From Bacteroidales bacterium (GTDB lineage: Bacteria > Bacteroidota > Bacteroidia > Bacteroidales > F082), in the NCBI GenBank assembly GCA_017428285.1, contig JAFRRE010000163.1, positions 1-10,158 of the forward strand: a stretch of DNA of 10,158 nt, in the 5' to 3' direction. Within the stretch, counting starts at the first letter, position 1. Each line of letters opens with the position of its first letter. The position numbers were made by a program, and so were the translations under genes. Positions 1 to 6,976 of the stretch are shown in pieces. The notes beneath the pieces were generated by a model. That model saw only the letters and a program-made list of their open reading frames with translations. It ran no database searches and was not told where the DNA came from.

Positions 1-771
1 ACCACAAACGACCCTTGGACGTTTGATGATGTGTCCATCATGCGGAGTCGTCACAATACGACTTATTTTGCCACAAGGTCAAATAAGAACTATGAACAAG
101 GTCATGACGATTGCTATCTTTACGAATTTGATGACGACATTAAAGGTGCCCAAGAGGTTGTGCCTGTTGTTCATGAACTTCATAGAGGCAATTATGATTT
201 TGACTTTGTGGCCGAAGGCAGGGCAGTGGATGTTGCGGTAGATGGCTCGGTGTATTTCTGCTATTCATTGAATGTGGGTTTCTCGTTGGCTAACGATTCA
301 TGGGTCGTGATTGAAAAGTTTGACGAGGACATGAATCCCATCTCTGAGGTATATTACGGCACCCGTGATGACATGATTTGGTATTGTGCTGAAAGCATCA
401 CTTTGACAAGAGATGGTGGTGTTTTGATGACCACTCATATGAAGGAACTCACCAACCAAAGCCATCGGGGATCTGTGGTTGTTAAATTCCCCGCCGAGGC
501 CTTTCAAGGCATCGAAGAAGCCCATGACAACGGCCTGAAGGTGGCCGTCGCTTATCCCAATCCAGGGAAGGATGTGCTGAATATCCGCACAGGGTTGCGG
601 AACGCCCGAGTGGAGGTGTACGACATCAACGGAAGAATCATCCATAGCCAAGCACTCACAGAGAACGTGACGGCAATTGACGCTGGGGATTGGGCTGAAG
701 GCGTTTATGTTTGGAAGGTGATGGCCAACGGCAAGGAAGTGGAAAGTGGGAAATGGATAAAAGCGCTGTGA
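1..771 (+). CDS. T9SS-sorted secreted protein, 3' part only
   Basis: The reading frame is open from the first base and ends at TGA 769-771, so this is the last 256 codons of a longer gene; the GTG at 31 is internal. The final ~76 residues are a type IX secretion C-terminal sorting domain (type A). They run from AVAYPNPGKDVLNIRT through ARVEVYDINGRIIHSQ and AEGVYVWKVMANGKEV to a basic end (GKWIKAL). In this family the domain directs passage through the outer membrane by T9SS and is normally cleaved off. Upstream residues show beta-rich stretches such as VDVAVDGSVYFCYS and ITLTRDGGVLMTTHM, which suggest propeller-like blades, but no catalytic motif is visible. It is a paralogue of the cargo protein at 2224-3684, and the two sorting domains are nearly identical at the DNA level over their last third. 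The passenger function is unknown. Confidence 0.85.
   Translation, partial: TTNDPWTFDDVSIMRSRHNTTYFATRSNKNYEQGHDDCYLYEFDDDIKGAQEVVPVVHELHRGNYDFDFVAEGRAVDVAVDGSVYFCYSLNVGFSLANDSWVVIEKFDEDMNPISEVYYGTRDDMIWYCAESITLTRDGGVLMTTHMKELTNQSHRGSVVVKFPAEAFQGIEEAHDNGLKVAVAYPNPGKDVLNIRTGLRNARVEVYDINGRIIHSQALTENVTAIDAGDWAEGVYVWKVMANGKEVESGKWIKAL
697..745 (+). repeat. 49-bp exact repeat in sorting-domain DNA, copy 1
   Basis: These 49 bases match 3613-3661 exactly, and both lie in the same place in the T9SS sorting domains of two paralogous genes. Flanking codons are also very similar, while upstream parts of the two genes are not. A third, collapsed piece of the same domain lies at 5494-5519. Confidence 0.9.
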
Positions 772-781
772 TCTGGTTATC

Positions 782-816
782 ATTATACAAAAAAGCGTTA
801 CGCAAATTTGTATAAT
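782..816. terminator. Perfect 10-bp stem-loop, possible bidirectional terminator
   Basis: ATTATACAAA (782-791) is perfectly complementary to TTTGTATAAT (807-816). Inside the loop GCG (795-797) can pair with CGC (801-803) around TTA. It starts 10 bases after the stop of the T9SS gene, which fits a transcription terminator, but there is no clear T-tract after it. Its right arm ends exactly where similarity to an ATPase gene resumes, so it might instead mark the edge of an old insertion or deletion. The structure is certain; the role is inferred. Confidence 0.5.
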
Positions 817-1504
817 CAAAAGATTCCGAGATGATTTATGAACTAGGTCGTTCCATCTTGACAGTACTCAAATCGAAAGAAAGGAAAGCGTGGAGGCTCT
901 TCTGCGAACCTATATCCAAGATTGCAATAACGCATGGTTTGTTTTTTCCGGTTCGAAACGCCACATGATGGGCGAGATGTTTTCATCGCCAGCCAGGCCT
1001 TTCTACCAAAGCGCGTCAACCATGTCGCTCAAACCGATACCACTTGACTCGTATTCCAAGTTCATCACCTATCATTTTGAGCAGGGAGGTTTTCACATAG
1101 ACTCCAAGGCCATCCAATACATCTATGAAAAATTCGATGGTACCACTTGGTATATCCAAAAAATATGCAATGAGCTTTATGCTATGGCGGAGCCGGACAA
1201 ACCCTGCACCATCAAAGAGGTGGATGCGGCTATCAACCAAGCCCTTGATGAAAAAGACGACACCTATCAAGACCTGCTTGCACGTCTTTCGGCAAGGCAA
1301 AAAGCACTACTCATCGCATTGGCCCATTCAGGGAAGAACGTCCAACCGACCAGCGGGGAGTTCATTAAGAAGTATCGCCTCACCTCGGCCAGTGCGGTGC
1401 AAAGAAGCTTGACTGCCCTTCAGGATAAGGACATTGTTACCAACAGCGAGGGCAAATACTTCATCTATGATTATTTCCTGTATTACTGGCTGAATAGAAA
1501 GTAA
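816..1504 (+). pseudogene. Broken ATP-binding protein (archaeal-type AAA ATPase), N-terminal half lost
   Basis: The intact frame 890-1504 gives the C-terminal half of the Bacteroidota 'ATP-binding protein' family (ATPase_2 type). It has VEALLRTYIQ, the sensor-like FVFSGSKRHMMGEMF, ARPFYQS, the winged-helix stretch FIKKYRLTSASAVQRSLTAL and the end YDYFLYYWLNRK. The family is usually about 370-390 residues; here only about 204 can be read. Walker A and Walker B are both absent. Just upstream, in a different frame (816-893), an earlier family segment can be read: IYELGRSILTVLKSKERKAW. The two segments meet around 888-894 (GCGTGGAG), so the intervening ~80-100 codons holding Walker B were deleted with a frame change. 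The GTG at 890 is therefore probably not a true start. Without P-loop elements it cannot be an active ATPase. The family assignment comes from remembered consensus, not from a search. Confidence 0.75.
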
Positions 1505-1512
1505 ATCAAAAA

Positions 1513-1545
1513 TTGGGATTTTAGCGAAATTTTGCTATACTTTTG
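1513..1545 (+). promoter_or_regulatory. Bacteroidota-type promoter for the 1590 lipoprotein
   Basis: TTG (1513-1515) and TACTTTTG (1538-1545, a perfect TAnnTTTG) are separated by 22 bases, close to the Bacteroidota sigma-factor layout. Transcription would start near 1552, giving a leader of about 38 bases before the ATG at 1590. Confidence 0.65.
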
Positions 1546-1589
1546 TCCGTTGAATGAACAAACGAAATTCAACCTAAAAATTTAAAACG

Positions 1590-2108
1590 ATGAAAAAAGT
1601 ATTATTTATCGCTATCATTGTTTTGATGGCATTCAACTCTTGTAAGAAAAATGGTATCAATCTCACCGAACGACTCCCCGAACTGAAAAGTGAATGGATC
1701 TGGACTCACACCACGGTGGGCGGTTTTGTTGGATATATTAATGCCGATCGAGAGAAGCCTCTCGTCATCGATTTCAAGAACAACAACACCATCAGTATCA
1801 TCTACAATGGCGAAACCATTGTGCGCAATGTGTCATTTTCGTGCGAGGAAGCCACCGACAGTCCCTACGGTAACTATCTGATCACTTTGCCGAAGGAAGT
1901 GCGTAGTAAGGTTGCCGAAAGCCTTGGTATTCCCGAAAGTAACATCGTCGTTGATGGATATATCAACCTTGATGACGCCGTCGATCTAACTGAACCATAC
2001 TTGACTTTGTACATCACCGACAAGGATGGTCATAATGTGGGTTATGAAGGCGGCAGCGATTTCCACTTCTGCTCGGGTTTTGTACCGAACAGGATTGTTT
2101 TACACTAA
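1590..2108 (+). CDS. Small putative lipoprotein, function unknown
   Basis: This 172-residue protein begins with a lipoprotein signal peptide: MKK, a hydrophobic run, then AFNSC with the lipidated Cys at residue 18, followed by KKN. The mature part is beta-rich. Stretches such as LKSEWIWTHTTVGGFVGY, PLVIDFKNNNTISIIYNGE and a late ITDKDGHNVGY resemble the layout of lipocalin-like Bacteroidota lipoproteins (a W near the start, a G-rich turn, an 'F..NN..S...NGE' hairpin). That is only a shape resemblance and I do not assign a family. The Cys residues in FSCEEA and HFCSG could form a disulfide in the periplasm. It has its own promoter (1513-1545) and an A-rich leader, and the next gene also has its own promoter, so it is probably monocistronic. 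Confidence 0.8.
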   Translation: MKKVLFIAIIVLMAFNSCKKNGINLTERLPELKSEWIWTHTTVGGFVGYINADREKPLVIDFKNNNTISIIYNGETIVRNVSFSCEEATDSPYGNYLITLPKEVRSKVAESLGIPESNIVVDGYINLDDAVDLTEPYLTLYITDKDGHNVGYEGGSDFHFCSGFVPNRIVLH

Positions 2109-2148
2109 TATTGTTAATGGCGAAACGACCGATGGGGAACCTGAGAAG

Positions 2149-2180
2149 TTGCCGTTTTCATGGCTTTTTTTATAATTTTG
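2149..2180 (+). promoter_or_regulatory. Bacteroidota-type promoter for the 2224 T9SS cargo gene
   Basis: TTG (2149-2151), a 21-base spacer and TAATTTTG (2173-2180, a perfect TAnnTTTG) precede the ATG at 2224 by 43 bases. Both spacing and sequence agree with the promoters at 1513 and 8416. Confidence 0.65.
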
Positions 2181-2223
2181 TAAGCCTAAAACTTTTCTCC
2201 TATTAACAAAAGCAAAACTTTCC

Positions 2224-3684
2224 ATGAAGACAAAGCGTTTTTCCGCCATAGTTGCCGTCCTGCTGATAATCGTGGGGAAGGCGTTTGCGCAAAACATGAC
2301 CGAAATCCACTATTTCAGCGACATTTACCATGGGCCGAACTCGGTGTGTCAATCCTGCGATGGAAACATTCTGGTGGAATGCGATTTGGTAAATGAAGGA
2401 GTGAACATCGGCTCCAAACTATTGAAATTCAGTAAACAGGGAGTATGCCTCGATTCGTTGTTGTTGGAAGATGAGGCCAAAATAATGAAGTCGTATATCT
2501 GTACCAATCCGTTTGGTGAAGGAGATATTTGGGCCTTGCTAAGGTTTGCCGATGGAGAGGTGTCGGTCAGGATTCGGCATCTGGATGCACATCTGGCGAT
2601 TACCGGGCAAACCGATGTGCTGTTGCCGCTTCAATGGGCTAGCGTTTTTGCCGTCCGTTTCTTTTTGGATCAAAACAACAATCTCATTATTGCTTTCAAT
2701 AGTGGGGGACTTCAAGACTATCGGATGGCTCGTATCACATTGGATGGCAATCTGTTGGATTGCATTGAGTCTGCTCGGTTCAAACAATTGAAAGTGACTT
2801 TTGCGGGGACACCCTTCTTCCAATATTCCGAATCACCGATGCAATATGGTTGTGTGGCGATGCCTTCCCAAGGTAACAATACGGTGCCGACATTGTTCGT
2901 CCTCGACTCGCTTTTCAATGTGGTGGCAGAGGAACCCATCGCGACCATCAACGGTGCCAATGTAAATTACAGCAATATGCAGGCGGTGGCTTGGCTCAAT
3001 AATGATGCGTGGCTGTATTCGTGCCGAATGGGCTTGCAGAGCGACGGTGTGTTTTGGAACCAGCTGACCAAGTTCGGCAAGCCGTTGGAATACCAAGCTG
3101 AGTACCGGGTCTATAATGAAGTCGGCGAGCAAAACATGGCCACTTGCTATCCCATCCCTGAAGGCAGCGTGAAGGTGACGGATGAAGGCATCGTCTATCA
3201 TGCCTGTATGGATTATCATGTCCAATACCCTGGATATTTCAATATCACCTGCCTTAACCCAGACCTTACGGTGCGTTGGAGGCATCATTATCCCGAGACC
3301 CCCGACTATCCTCATGGATTGAACATGTGCGTGTTGGATGACGGCTCCGCGGTGGTGTGCGGCTATAACTCAACGGAAGGTGATGTTTACGACATGTTCC
3401 TGCTTGTTTTGGAGGATGCGGGGGCGGGCGTCGCTGAGACCGTGGATCCTGAAAGTAGGGTGGAGGTCTATCCCAATCCGGGCAACAACACGCTCAACAT
3501 CCGCACCGCCTTGCAGAACGCCCGCGTGGAGGTTTACGACATGAACGGCAGACTCGTCCACAGTCAAGACCTCTCAGAAAATGTGACGGTGATTGATGCT
3601 GGGGATTGGGCAGAAGGCGTTTATGTTTGGAAGGTGATGGCCAACGGCAAGGAAGTGGAAATTGGGAAGTGGGTAAAAGCATAA
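2224..3684 (+). CDS. T9SS-sorted secreted protein, complete, propeller-like passenger
   Basis: The 486-residue product has a signal peptide (MKTKRF, a hydrophobic core, GKAFA then Q; cleavage expected after residue 22). A passenger of about 390 residues follows, then a T9SS type A sorting domain at about 413-486 (VEVYPNPGNNTLNIRT, ARVEVYDMNGRLVHSQ, AEGVYVWKVMANG, ending GKWVKA). It should cross the inner membrane by Sec and the outer membrane by T9SS, to be released or anchored at the surface. The passenger has repeated short strands with Asp/Gly turns (for example LLKFSKQGVCLDSLLL, RITLDGNLLD, MCVLDDGSAVVCGY), which suggest a beta-propeller. No protease or glycosidase motif was seen. It is paralogous to the truncated gene at 1-771. 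The start is supported by the signal peptide and the promoter 43 bases upstream. Confidence 0.88.
   Translation: MKTKRFSAIVAVLLIIVGKAFAQNMTEIHYFSDIYHGPNSVCQSCDGNILVECDLVNEGVNIGSKLLKFSKQGVCLDSLLLEDEAKIMKSYICTNPFGEGDIWALLRFADGEVSVRIRHLDAHLAITGQTDVLLPLQWASVFAVRFFLDQNNNLIIAFNSGGLQDYRMARITLDGNLLDCIESARFKQLKVTFAGTPFFQYSESPMQYGCVAMPSQGNNTVPTLFVLDSLFNVVAEEPIATINGANVNYSNMQAVAWLNNDAWLYSCRMGLQSDGVFWNQLTKFGKPLEYQAEYRVYNEVGEQNMATCYPIPEGSVKVTDEGIVYHACMDYHVQYPGYFNITCLNPDLTVRWRHHYPETPDYPHGLNMCVLDDGSAVVCGYNSTEGDVYDMFLLVLEDAGAGVAETVDPESRVEVYPNPGNNTLNIRTALQNARVEVYDMNGRLVHSQDLSENVTVIDAGDWAEGVYVWKVMANGKEVEIGKWVKA
3613..3661 (+). repeat. 49-bp exact repeat in sorting-domain DNA, copy 2
   Basis: Identical to 697-745. 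It encodes the EGVYVWKVMANGKEVE part of the sorting domain. Identity at silent positions over 49 bases, in genes whose passengers differ, suggests recent duplication or gene conversion of the domain. Confidence 0.9.
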
Positions 3685-3790
3685 TCAACACCATCTAAAC
3701 ATAAGGACAAATGATATTTTGATAGGGACATAAAAACGATCAGAAAAATGCTACTGTATTGACACCTAGTTATATAAAAACAGACATTCC

Positions 3791-3833
3791 GGGGAAATAG
3801 GGGGCAAATCCCCCGAGGGTGTCCGTGATCCCC
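3791..3833. other. G/C-rich nested inverted repeat upstream of the outer-membrane protein gene
   Basis: GGGGG (3800-3804) can pair with CCCCC (3810-3814) across a CAAAT loop, and an outer GGGG (3791-3794) can pair with CCCC (3830-3833). There is no T-tract, so it is a weak terminator candidate for the T9SS gene ending at 3684. It touches the TTG of the next promoter at 3834, so it could affect that promoter as DNA or form the end of the upstream transcript. The rest of 3685-3790 is AT-rich with nothing recognisable. Confidence 0.35.
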
Positions 3834-3862
3834 TTGACAAGCGTTATTATGAAGTAATTTTG
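3834..3862 (+). promoter_or_regulatory. Bacteroidota-type promoter for the outer-membrane protein operon
   Basis: TTG (3834-3836) and TAATTTTG (3855-3862, a perfect TAnnTTTG) are 18 bases apart, slightly short. Transcription would start near 3869. That leaves only about 7 bases before the ATG at 3876 but about 19 before the ATG at 3888, which favours the second start. Confidence 0.55.
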
Positions 3863-3887
3863 CCGAGTACTTCAAATGATAACGAGT

Positions 3888-4451
3888 ATGAAAACAAACA
3901 ATTTCAAAAAGCGAATTCTGGTCATCATGGCCATCGCTTTGCTTTGCTGTGGTTCGGCAAAGGCGCAAATCACACCTTCGGTGTATGCCGGTTTGGGAAA
4001 TTATACCCATCTGGGAGGAATGGTTGGAATAGGAGCCGAAATACAGTACAAATGCATCTCGGTCAATGCCGCCATAGGGTATGATGGCTGCAACCAGGTT
4101 TTCTCCAAAAAGGGATATTATGCAGGTAAGGAACGTGTCGGCGACAATCCTTTCATCGGATTCGATGTCGGCGTGAAGTGCTATTTCTACAAAGGCTTTT
4201 TCGGAGGCGTAAATTATGGCCTTTTAGGCAAATACTGCCTGGAGGAGACGGCCGAACGGGTCAGGGTGGACAATTTTTACGACTTCTCCTTTACCTTAGG
4301 CTATAAATGGCACTATTACAAAGGACTTTATGGGATGGCCTGGCTGGGGGTGACTTCCAATAAGGATGCGAACCAGTTTGTGTTTGTCTTTGGTAGCAGA
4401 AGTTTTATGCCTAGGGCGGGTTTAATCATTGGTTATGAGTTTAAACATTAA
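3888..4451 (+). CDS. Outer-membrane beta-barrel protein (porin-like), small
   Basis: The product of about 187 residues starts with a clear signal peptide (MKTNNFKKR, a hydrophobic core, CCGSAKA then Q). The rest alternates hydrophobic and polar residues with many Gly and aromatic positions: YAGLGNYTHLGGMVGIGAEIQY, FIGFDVGVKCYFYKG, FFGGVNYGL, DFSFTLGYKWHY. It ends in the aromatic strand AGLIIGYEFKH, as expected for a barrel inserted by BAM. The size suits an 8-stranded barrel. An in-frame ATG at 3876 would add four residues (MITS) but would sit almost at the predicted transcription start. The next gene begins 13 bases after the stop, so the two are probably co-transcribed. The ligand or function is unknown. 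Confidence 0.8.
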   Translation: MKTNNFKKRILVIMAIALLCCGSAKAQITPSVYAGLGNYTHLGGMVGIGAEIQYKCISVNAAIGYDGCNQVFSKKGYYAGKERVGDNPFIGFDVGVKCYFYKGFFGGVNYGLLGKYCLEETAERVRVDNFYDFSFTLGYKWHYYKGLYGMAWLGVTSNKDANQFVFVFGSRSFMPRAGLIIGYEFKH

Positions 4452-4464
4452 AAATCAAATCGTT

Positions 4465-5469
4465 ATGAAAACAATTGCAAAATCAATATTCCTAATTGCA
4501 ATCCTGTTTATTTACGGGTCATGCAGCAAAATCGTGCAAGAGAGTCCAGAATCCATCACCGTCAGCGGTCATATCACCGATGAGGATGGAAAACCTGTTG
4601 AAAATGTAAGTCTTGACTTGATGTGCATCACACGCATGAACTTGATGGGCTTTTACTATGGTACAGGCATTCACACGAAGACGGATGAAAACGGCTATTA
4701 TTCCATCCAGTTTGACAACAACGACGATTATTCCTATCGGTTGGATATCGAAAAGTCGGGGTATGACTATGTGCGAGGTTACCACGTGGAACGTTGGATC
4801 GCCTCGCAGGAACACGATGTGGTGATGAGGAAAAAAGAAGAATACGTCAACCTCGGTTTGCCGAGCCGCGCCATGTGGGCCAATTGCAATGTGGGAACCA
4901 ACAAACCTGAAGGCATTGGTGATTACTTTGCGTGGGGAGAAGTTGCTCCCAAATCCACTTACAGTTGGGAAAACTACATACACTGCAACCGAGCTGGTGA
5001 CCAGTTGACCAAGTATTGCAACAATCCCGCCTGCGGCTACAACCACTTCACCGACACTTTGACGATATTGGACAGACCCGATGATGCCGGTTGGTGCAAC
5101 TTCGATTCCAATCAAGGACCGCAGATTCCAAGCAAGAAACAATGGCAGGAACTGTACCAAAACACCACGCATACATGGACTACCCTAAACGGCGTGGAAG
5201 GTGTCCGTTTCGAGGCTAGCAACGGCAACAGCATTTTCCTGCCTGCTGGCGGAATGCGCCATGATGACGGAAACACCGTGGGTGTTGAACACGGTTACTA
5301 CTGGTTGAATTCGTTCGATACGGGAAATCCGACCAATGCATGGAACTTCATGATCGGTGCCGACCTTGACGTCATCGGCAACAGCACGGCCACAGCCGAA
5401 CGATACATAGGCTTTTCTGTGCGTCCGGTGCATCCTTACGGATGGCCATTTTGCCCTACGGGTAAGTAA
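4465..5469 (+). CDS. Lipoprotein with carboxypeptidase-regulatory-like and FISUMP domains
   Basis: The 334-residue product has a lipoprotein signal (MKTIAKSIFLIAILFIYGSC, Cys 20). Residues ~31-110 look like a carboxypeptidase-regulatory-like Ig fold: ITVSGHITDEDGKPVENVSL, then TKTDENGYYSIQF and a late HDVVMRKK. Residues ~125-330 match the Fibrobacter succinogenes major paralogous (FISUMP) domain common in Bacteroidales: VNLGLPSRAMWANCNVG, PEGIGDYFAWGEV, IPSKKQWQEL, GVRFEASNGNSIFLPAGG and a final FSVRPV. Such proteins are exported and lipid-anchored, often at the surface; their biochemical role is not established. I chose the ATG at 4465 because it directly precedes the signal peptide; an upstream ATG at 4429 would overlap the previous gene and put a hydrophilic stretch before it. 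It probably forms a unit with the barrel protein upstream. Confidence 0.85.
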   Translation: MKTIAKSIFLIAILFIYGSCSKIVQESPESITVSGHITDEDGKPVENVSLDLMCITRMNLMGFYYGTGIHTKTDENGYYSIQFDNNDDYSYRLDIEKSGYDYVRGYHVERWIASQEHDVVMRKKEEYVNLGLPSRAMWANCNVGTNKPEGIGDYFAWGEVAPKSTYSWENYIHCNRAGDQLTKYCNNPACGYNHFTDTLTILDRPDDAGWCNFDSNQGPQIPSKKQWQELYQNTTHTWTTLNGVEGVRFEASNGNSIFLPAGGMRHDDGNTVGVEHGYYWLNSFDTGNPTNAWNFMIGADLDVIGNSTATAERYIGFSVRPVHPYGWPFCPTGK

Positions 5470-5493
5470 ATCATAGTTAACACGCCGGCTTGA

Positions 5494-5519
5494 CCCAATC
5501 CAGGCAAGGAAGTGGAAAG
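5494..5519 (+). pseudogene. Collapsed remnant of a third T9SS sorting domain
   Basis: Bases 5494-5504 equal 556-566 (the PNPG codons) and 5503-5519 equal 730-746 (the GKEVE codons) of the sorting domain at the left end. In the remnant these two parts, 165 bases apart in the intact copy, are joined in frame. The joined sites in the intact copy (GGGAAGGATGTG and GGCAAGGAAGTG) agree at 10 of 12 positions, so a deletion between short direct repeats explains it. The Tyr codon before PNPG is now TGA. Little else of the gene is visible in the 66 bases between the lipoprotein stop and hipA. Confidence 0.6.
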
Positions 5520-5535
5520 AGGATTAAGAAGTAAC

Positions 5536-6639
5536 TCACCTGTAATCCTTCGACAAGATCTCCTTGCAGTTTTCCTTTACAAAATCGATGATCTCCAGGC
5601 AACGTTTCTTGGGGATGCGAATATCTTCTCCAACGGTAACCATATCTGCGATGGAAGGTCTCCCATTGTTGTTCACCGATGTGGCATGCTCTCCATGGTA
5701 GCCCTCAGGATAGGGCGTCAAATCGTAGGCGGGAGCTAAATGCCATCGGCTGTCCCGGAAGATGAAGCTGAAATTCTTGGCATGGTCATCTTTGTTGTCA
5801 GTGAACACGTTGAATGCCATTAGCCGAAACATTGTTTCCACTTGCTTGGGGTCTTGGGTTAGGTAACCTGTTAAATGCAGTAAAAGCTTGTAATCCAATT
5901 TGGGCAAGTCGATGGATTCATTCAACAAAGCTCCTGCAGTAGCTACGTGAAGTCTTTCACCGCCTCTTAAGTCGAATCGCTTAGTGGCGAAAAAACGTCC
6001 ATCAAAGAGTTTGAAATCAGGAACCTCAATCCCGCACTGCTGCGCGATTTCGTTATATTTGAATTCAATCAGCCCCAGATCCTTGGGGTCATAGGACTGA
6101 CGGAACTTCACCAACCAATCGCCTTCATCATCGTGGTAAAGACATTTTGGGCGACACCCTCCGGAATTCCCGCTGTTGTAATAGAGCAAGGCCGCATCCT
6201 CGTCATTTTTCTCAGAAAGCACCTCTAAAGCCAATTCTTGCAAAGCGGAAAATGACAAGCCTTCAGTTCTGCTTCCAAAAGTTGTAACAGGTTCGTAACA
6301 CAAGGCCCCCATTCCAGTAGTTCCCACAATGCTTAGTCGTTGCAATGGTGTAAGACTCATGTCGTCAATGCCCTGGCGGCGTAACATCCTGTTCAGCAGG
6401 TAACGTCCATAGCCGTCGGGGAGGCTGTCTTCAAAGATGCCGAAATTGCCGTAAAAAGGTTGCGGCTTAGCGATGAAGAGTTCTGGCTTGAGAGGCAAGT
6501 CCAAAGGCGAAATGGAGAAACCGGAGGAAAGCCAGCCGTTGTCGTAACGGAACGCACAACGTTTTCCGTCGGGGGTAAGGCTCAACTCACCCACTTTCTT
6601 ATCATGGTATTTGACGATGATCTTACTGATTGAATTCAT
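5536..6639 (-). CDS. hipA: HipA-family Ser/Thr kinase toxin
   Basis: This is a 367-residue single-chain HipA. The N-terminal subdomain (about 1-125) carries PFYGNFGIFEDSLPDGYGRYLL. The kinase part has a Gly-rich loop SGNSGGCRPK (156-165), the ATP-site Lys in WLVKF (~178), FATKRFDL (217-224), the catalytic loop DNKDDHAKNFSF (281-292; Asp 284 fits the catalytic Asp) and the metal-binding Asp 306 in LAPAYDLTP. All expected active-site elements are present, so it is probably functional. HipA kinases phosphorylate translation factors, such as glutamyl-tRNA synthetase in E. coli, causing growth arrest; the target here is unknown. Its start overlaps the end of hipB by 17 bases and is preceded by a Shine-Dalgarno-like GGAAGAA, implying coupled translation. 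It converges on the lipoprotein gene at 4465-5469, with a T9SS scar between them. Confidence 0.92.
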   Translation of the reverse strand: MNSISKIIVKYHDKKVGELSLTPDGKRCAFRYDNGWLSSGFSISPLDLPLKPELFIAKPQPFYGNFGIFEDSLPDGYGRYLLNRMLRRQGIDDMSLTPLQRLSIVGTTGMGALCYEPVTTFGSRTEGLSFSALQELALEVLSEKNDEDAALLYYNSGNSGGCRPKCLYHDDEGDWLVKFRQSYDPKDLGLIEFKYNEIAQQCGIEVPDFKLFDGRFFATKRFDLRGGERLHVATAGALLNESIDLPKLDYKLLLHLTGYLTQDPKQVETMFRLMAFNVFTDNKDDHAKNFSFIFRDSRWHLAPAYDLTPYPEGYHGEHATSVNNNGRPSIADMVTVGEDIRIPKKRCLEIIDFVKENCKEILSKDYR

Positions 6640-6949
6640 TTCTTCCGCGTTTTCTGTCCTTGTTTCGGTTGATGGTGTCTAATTCCTCCATGGTGGAATA
6701 CTTGGGCTCGTCAAGCAACCGCTTTACCTCATCGGTATAGCCCAAAGCCTTGGCCAGAGCGATGAATCCCGACAGGGAAATGGCGCTCTTCTGTTCAAAC
6801 TTTGCGATGGTGGGCACTGGAACTCCGCTCAACATCGACAGGGCGTTTCGTGAAAGACCCTTTTCCAAGCGACGCTTCTTCACGTTGGCCGACAAACGTC
6901 TTGTTAGGTCCGGAACGCTATCCACATTGAAGTCATATAACAAATGCAT
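6623..6949 (-). CDS. hipB: HipB-like XRE-family antitoxin / repressor
   Basis: The 108-residue protein has a helix-turn-helix of the XRE/Cro type at about residues 17-75: LSANVKKRRLEKGLSRNALS, then MLSGVPVPTIAKFEQ and FIALAKALGY. A charged tail follows (EELDTINRNKDRKRGR). In HipBA systems HipB binds and inhibits HipA and represses the operon. I start it at the ATG at 6949. The longer TTG start at 6979 falls inside a perfect TAnnTTTG promoter element on the same strand (6984-6977), so it would lie upstream of or at the transcription start. The gene overlaps hipA by 17 bases. The basic C-terminal tail is the part most likely to reach HipA or DNA; that is inference. Confidence 0.88.
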   Translation of the reverse strand: MHLLYDFNVDSVPDLTRRLSANVKKRRLEKGLSRNALSMLSGVPVPTIAKFEQKSAISLSGFIALAKALGYTDEVKRLLDEPKYSTMEELDTINRNKDRKRGRNEFNQ

Positions 6950-6976
6950 ATTATTGTATCTCTTAAATTCAAGATG

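Noticed and set aside
298..819. 173-residue open frame on the minus strand
   Set aside because: It is antisense to the T9SS sorting domain and its own protein has no domain pattern; the plus-strand frame is clearly coding.
2833..3315. 160-residue open frame on the minus strand
   Set aside because: Antisense shadow of the complete T9SS cargo gene, with no promoter or domain.
4429..4464. Longer lipoprotein start at ATG 4429
   Set aside because: It overlaps the barrel gene and puts 12 residues before a complete lipoprotein signal peptide beginning at 4465.
4519..5172. 217-residue open frame on the minus strand
   Set aside because: It lies wholly antisense to the FISUMP lipoprotein; its valine- and histidine-rich sequence is typical of a shadow frame.
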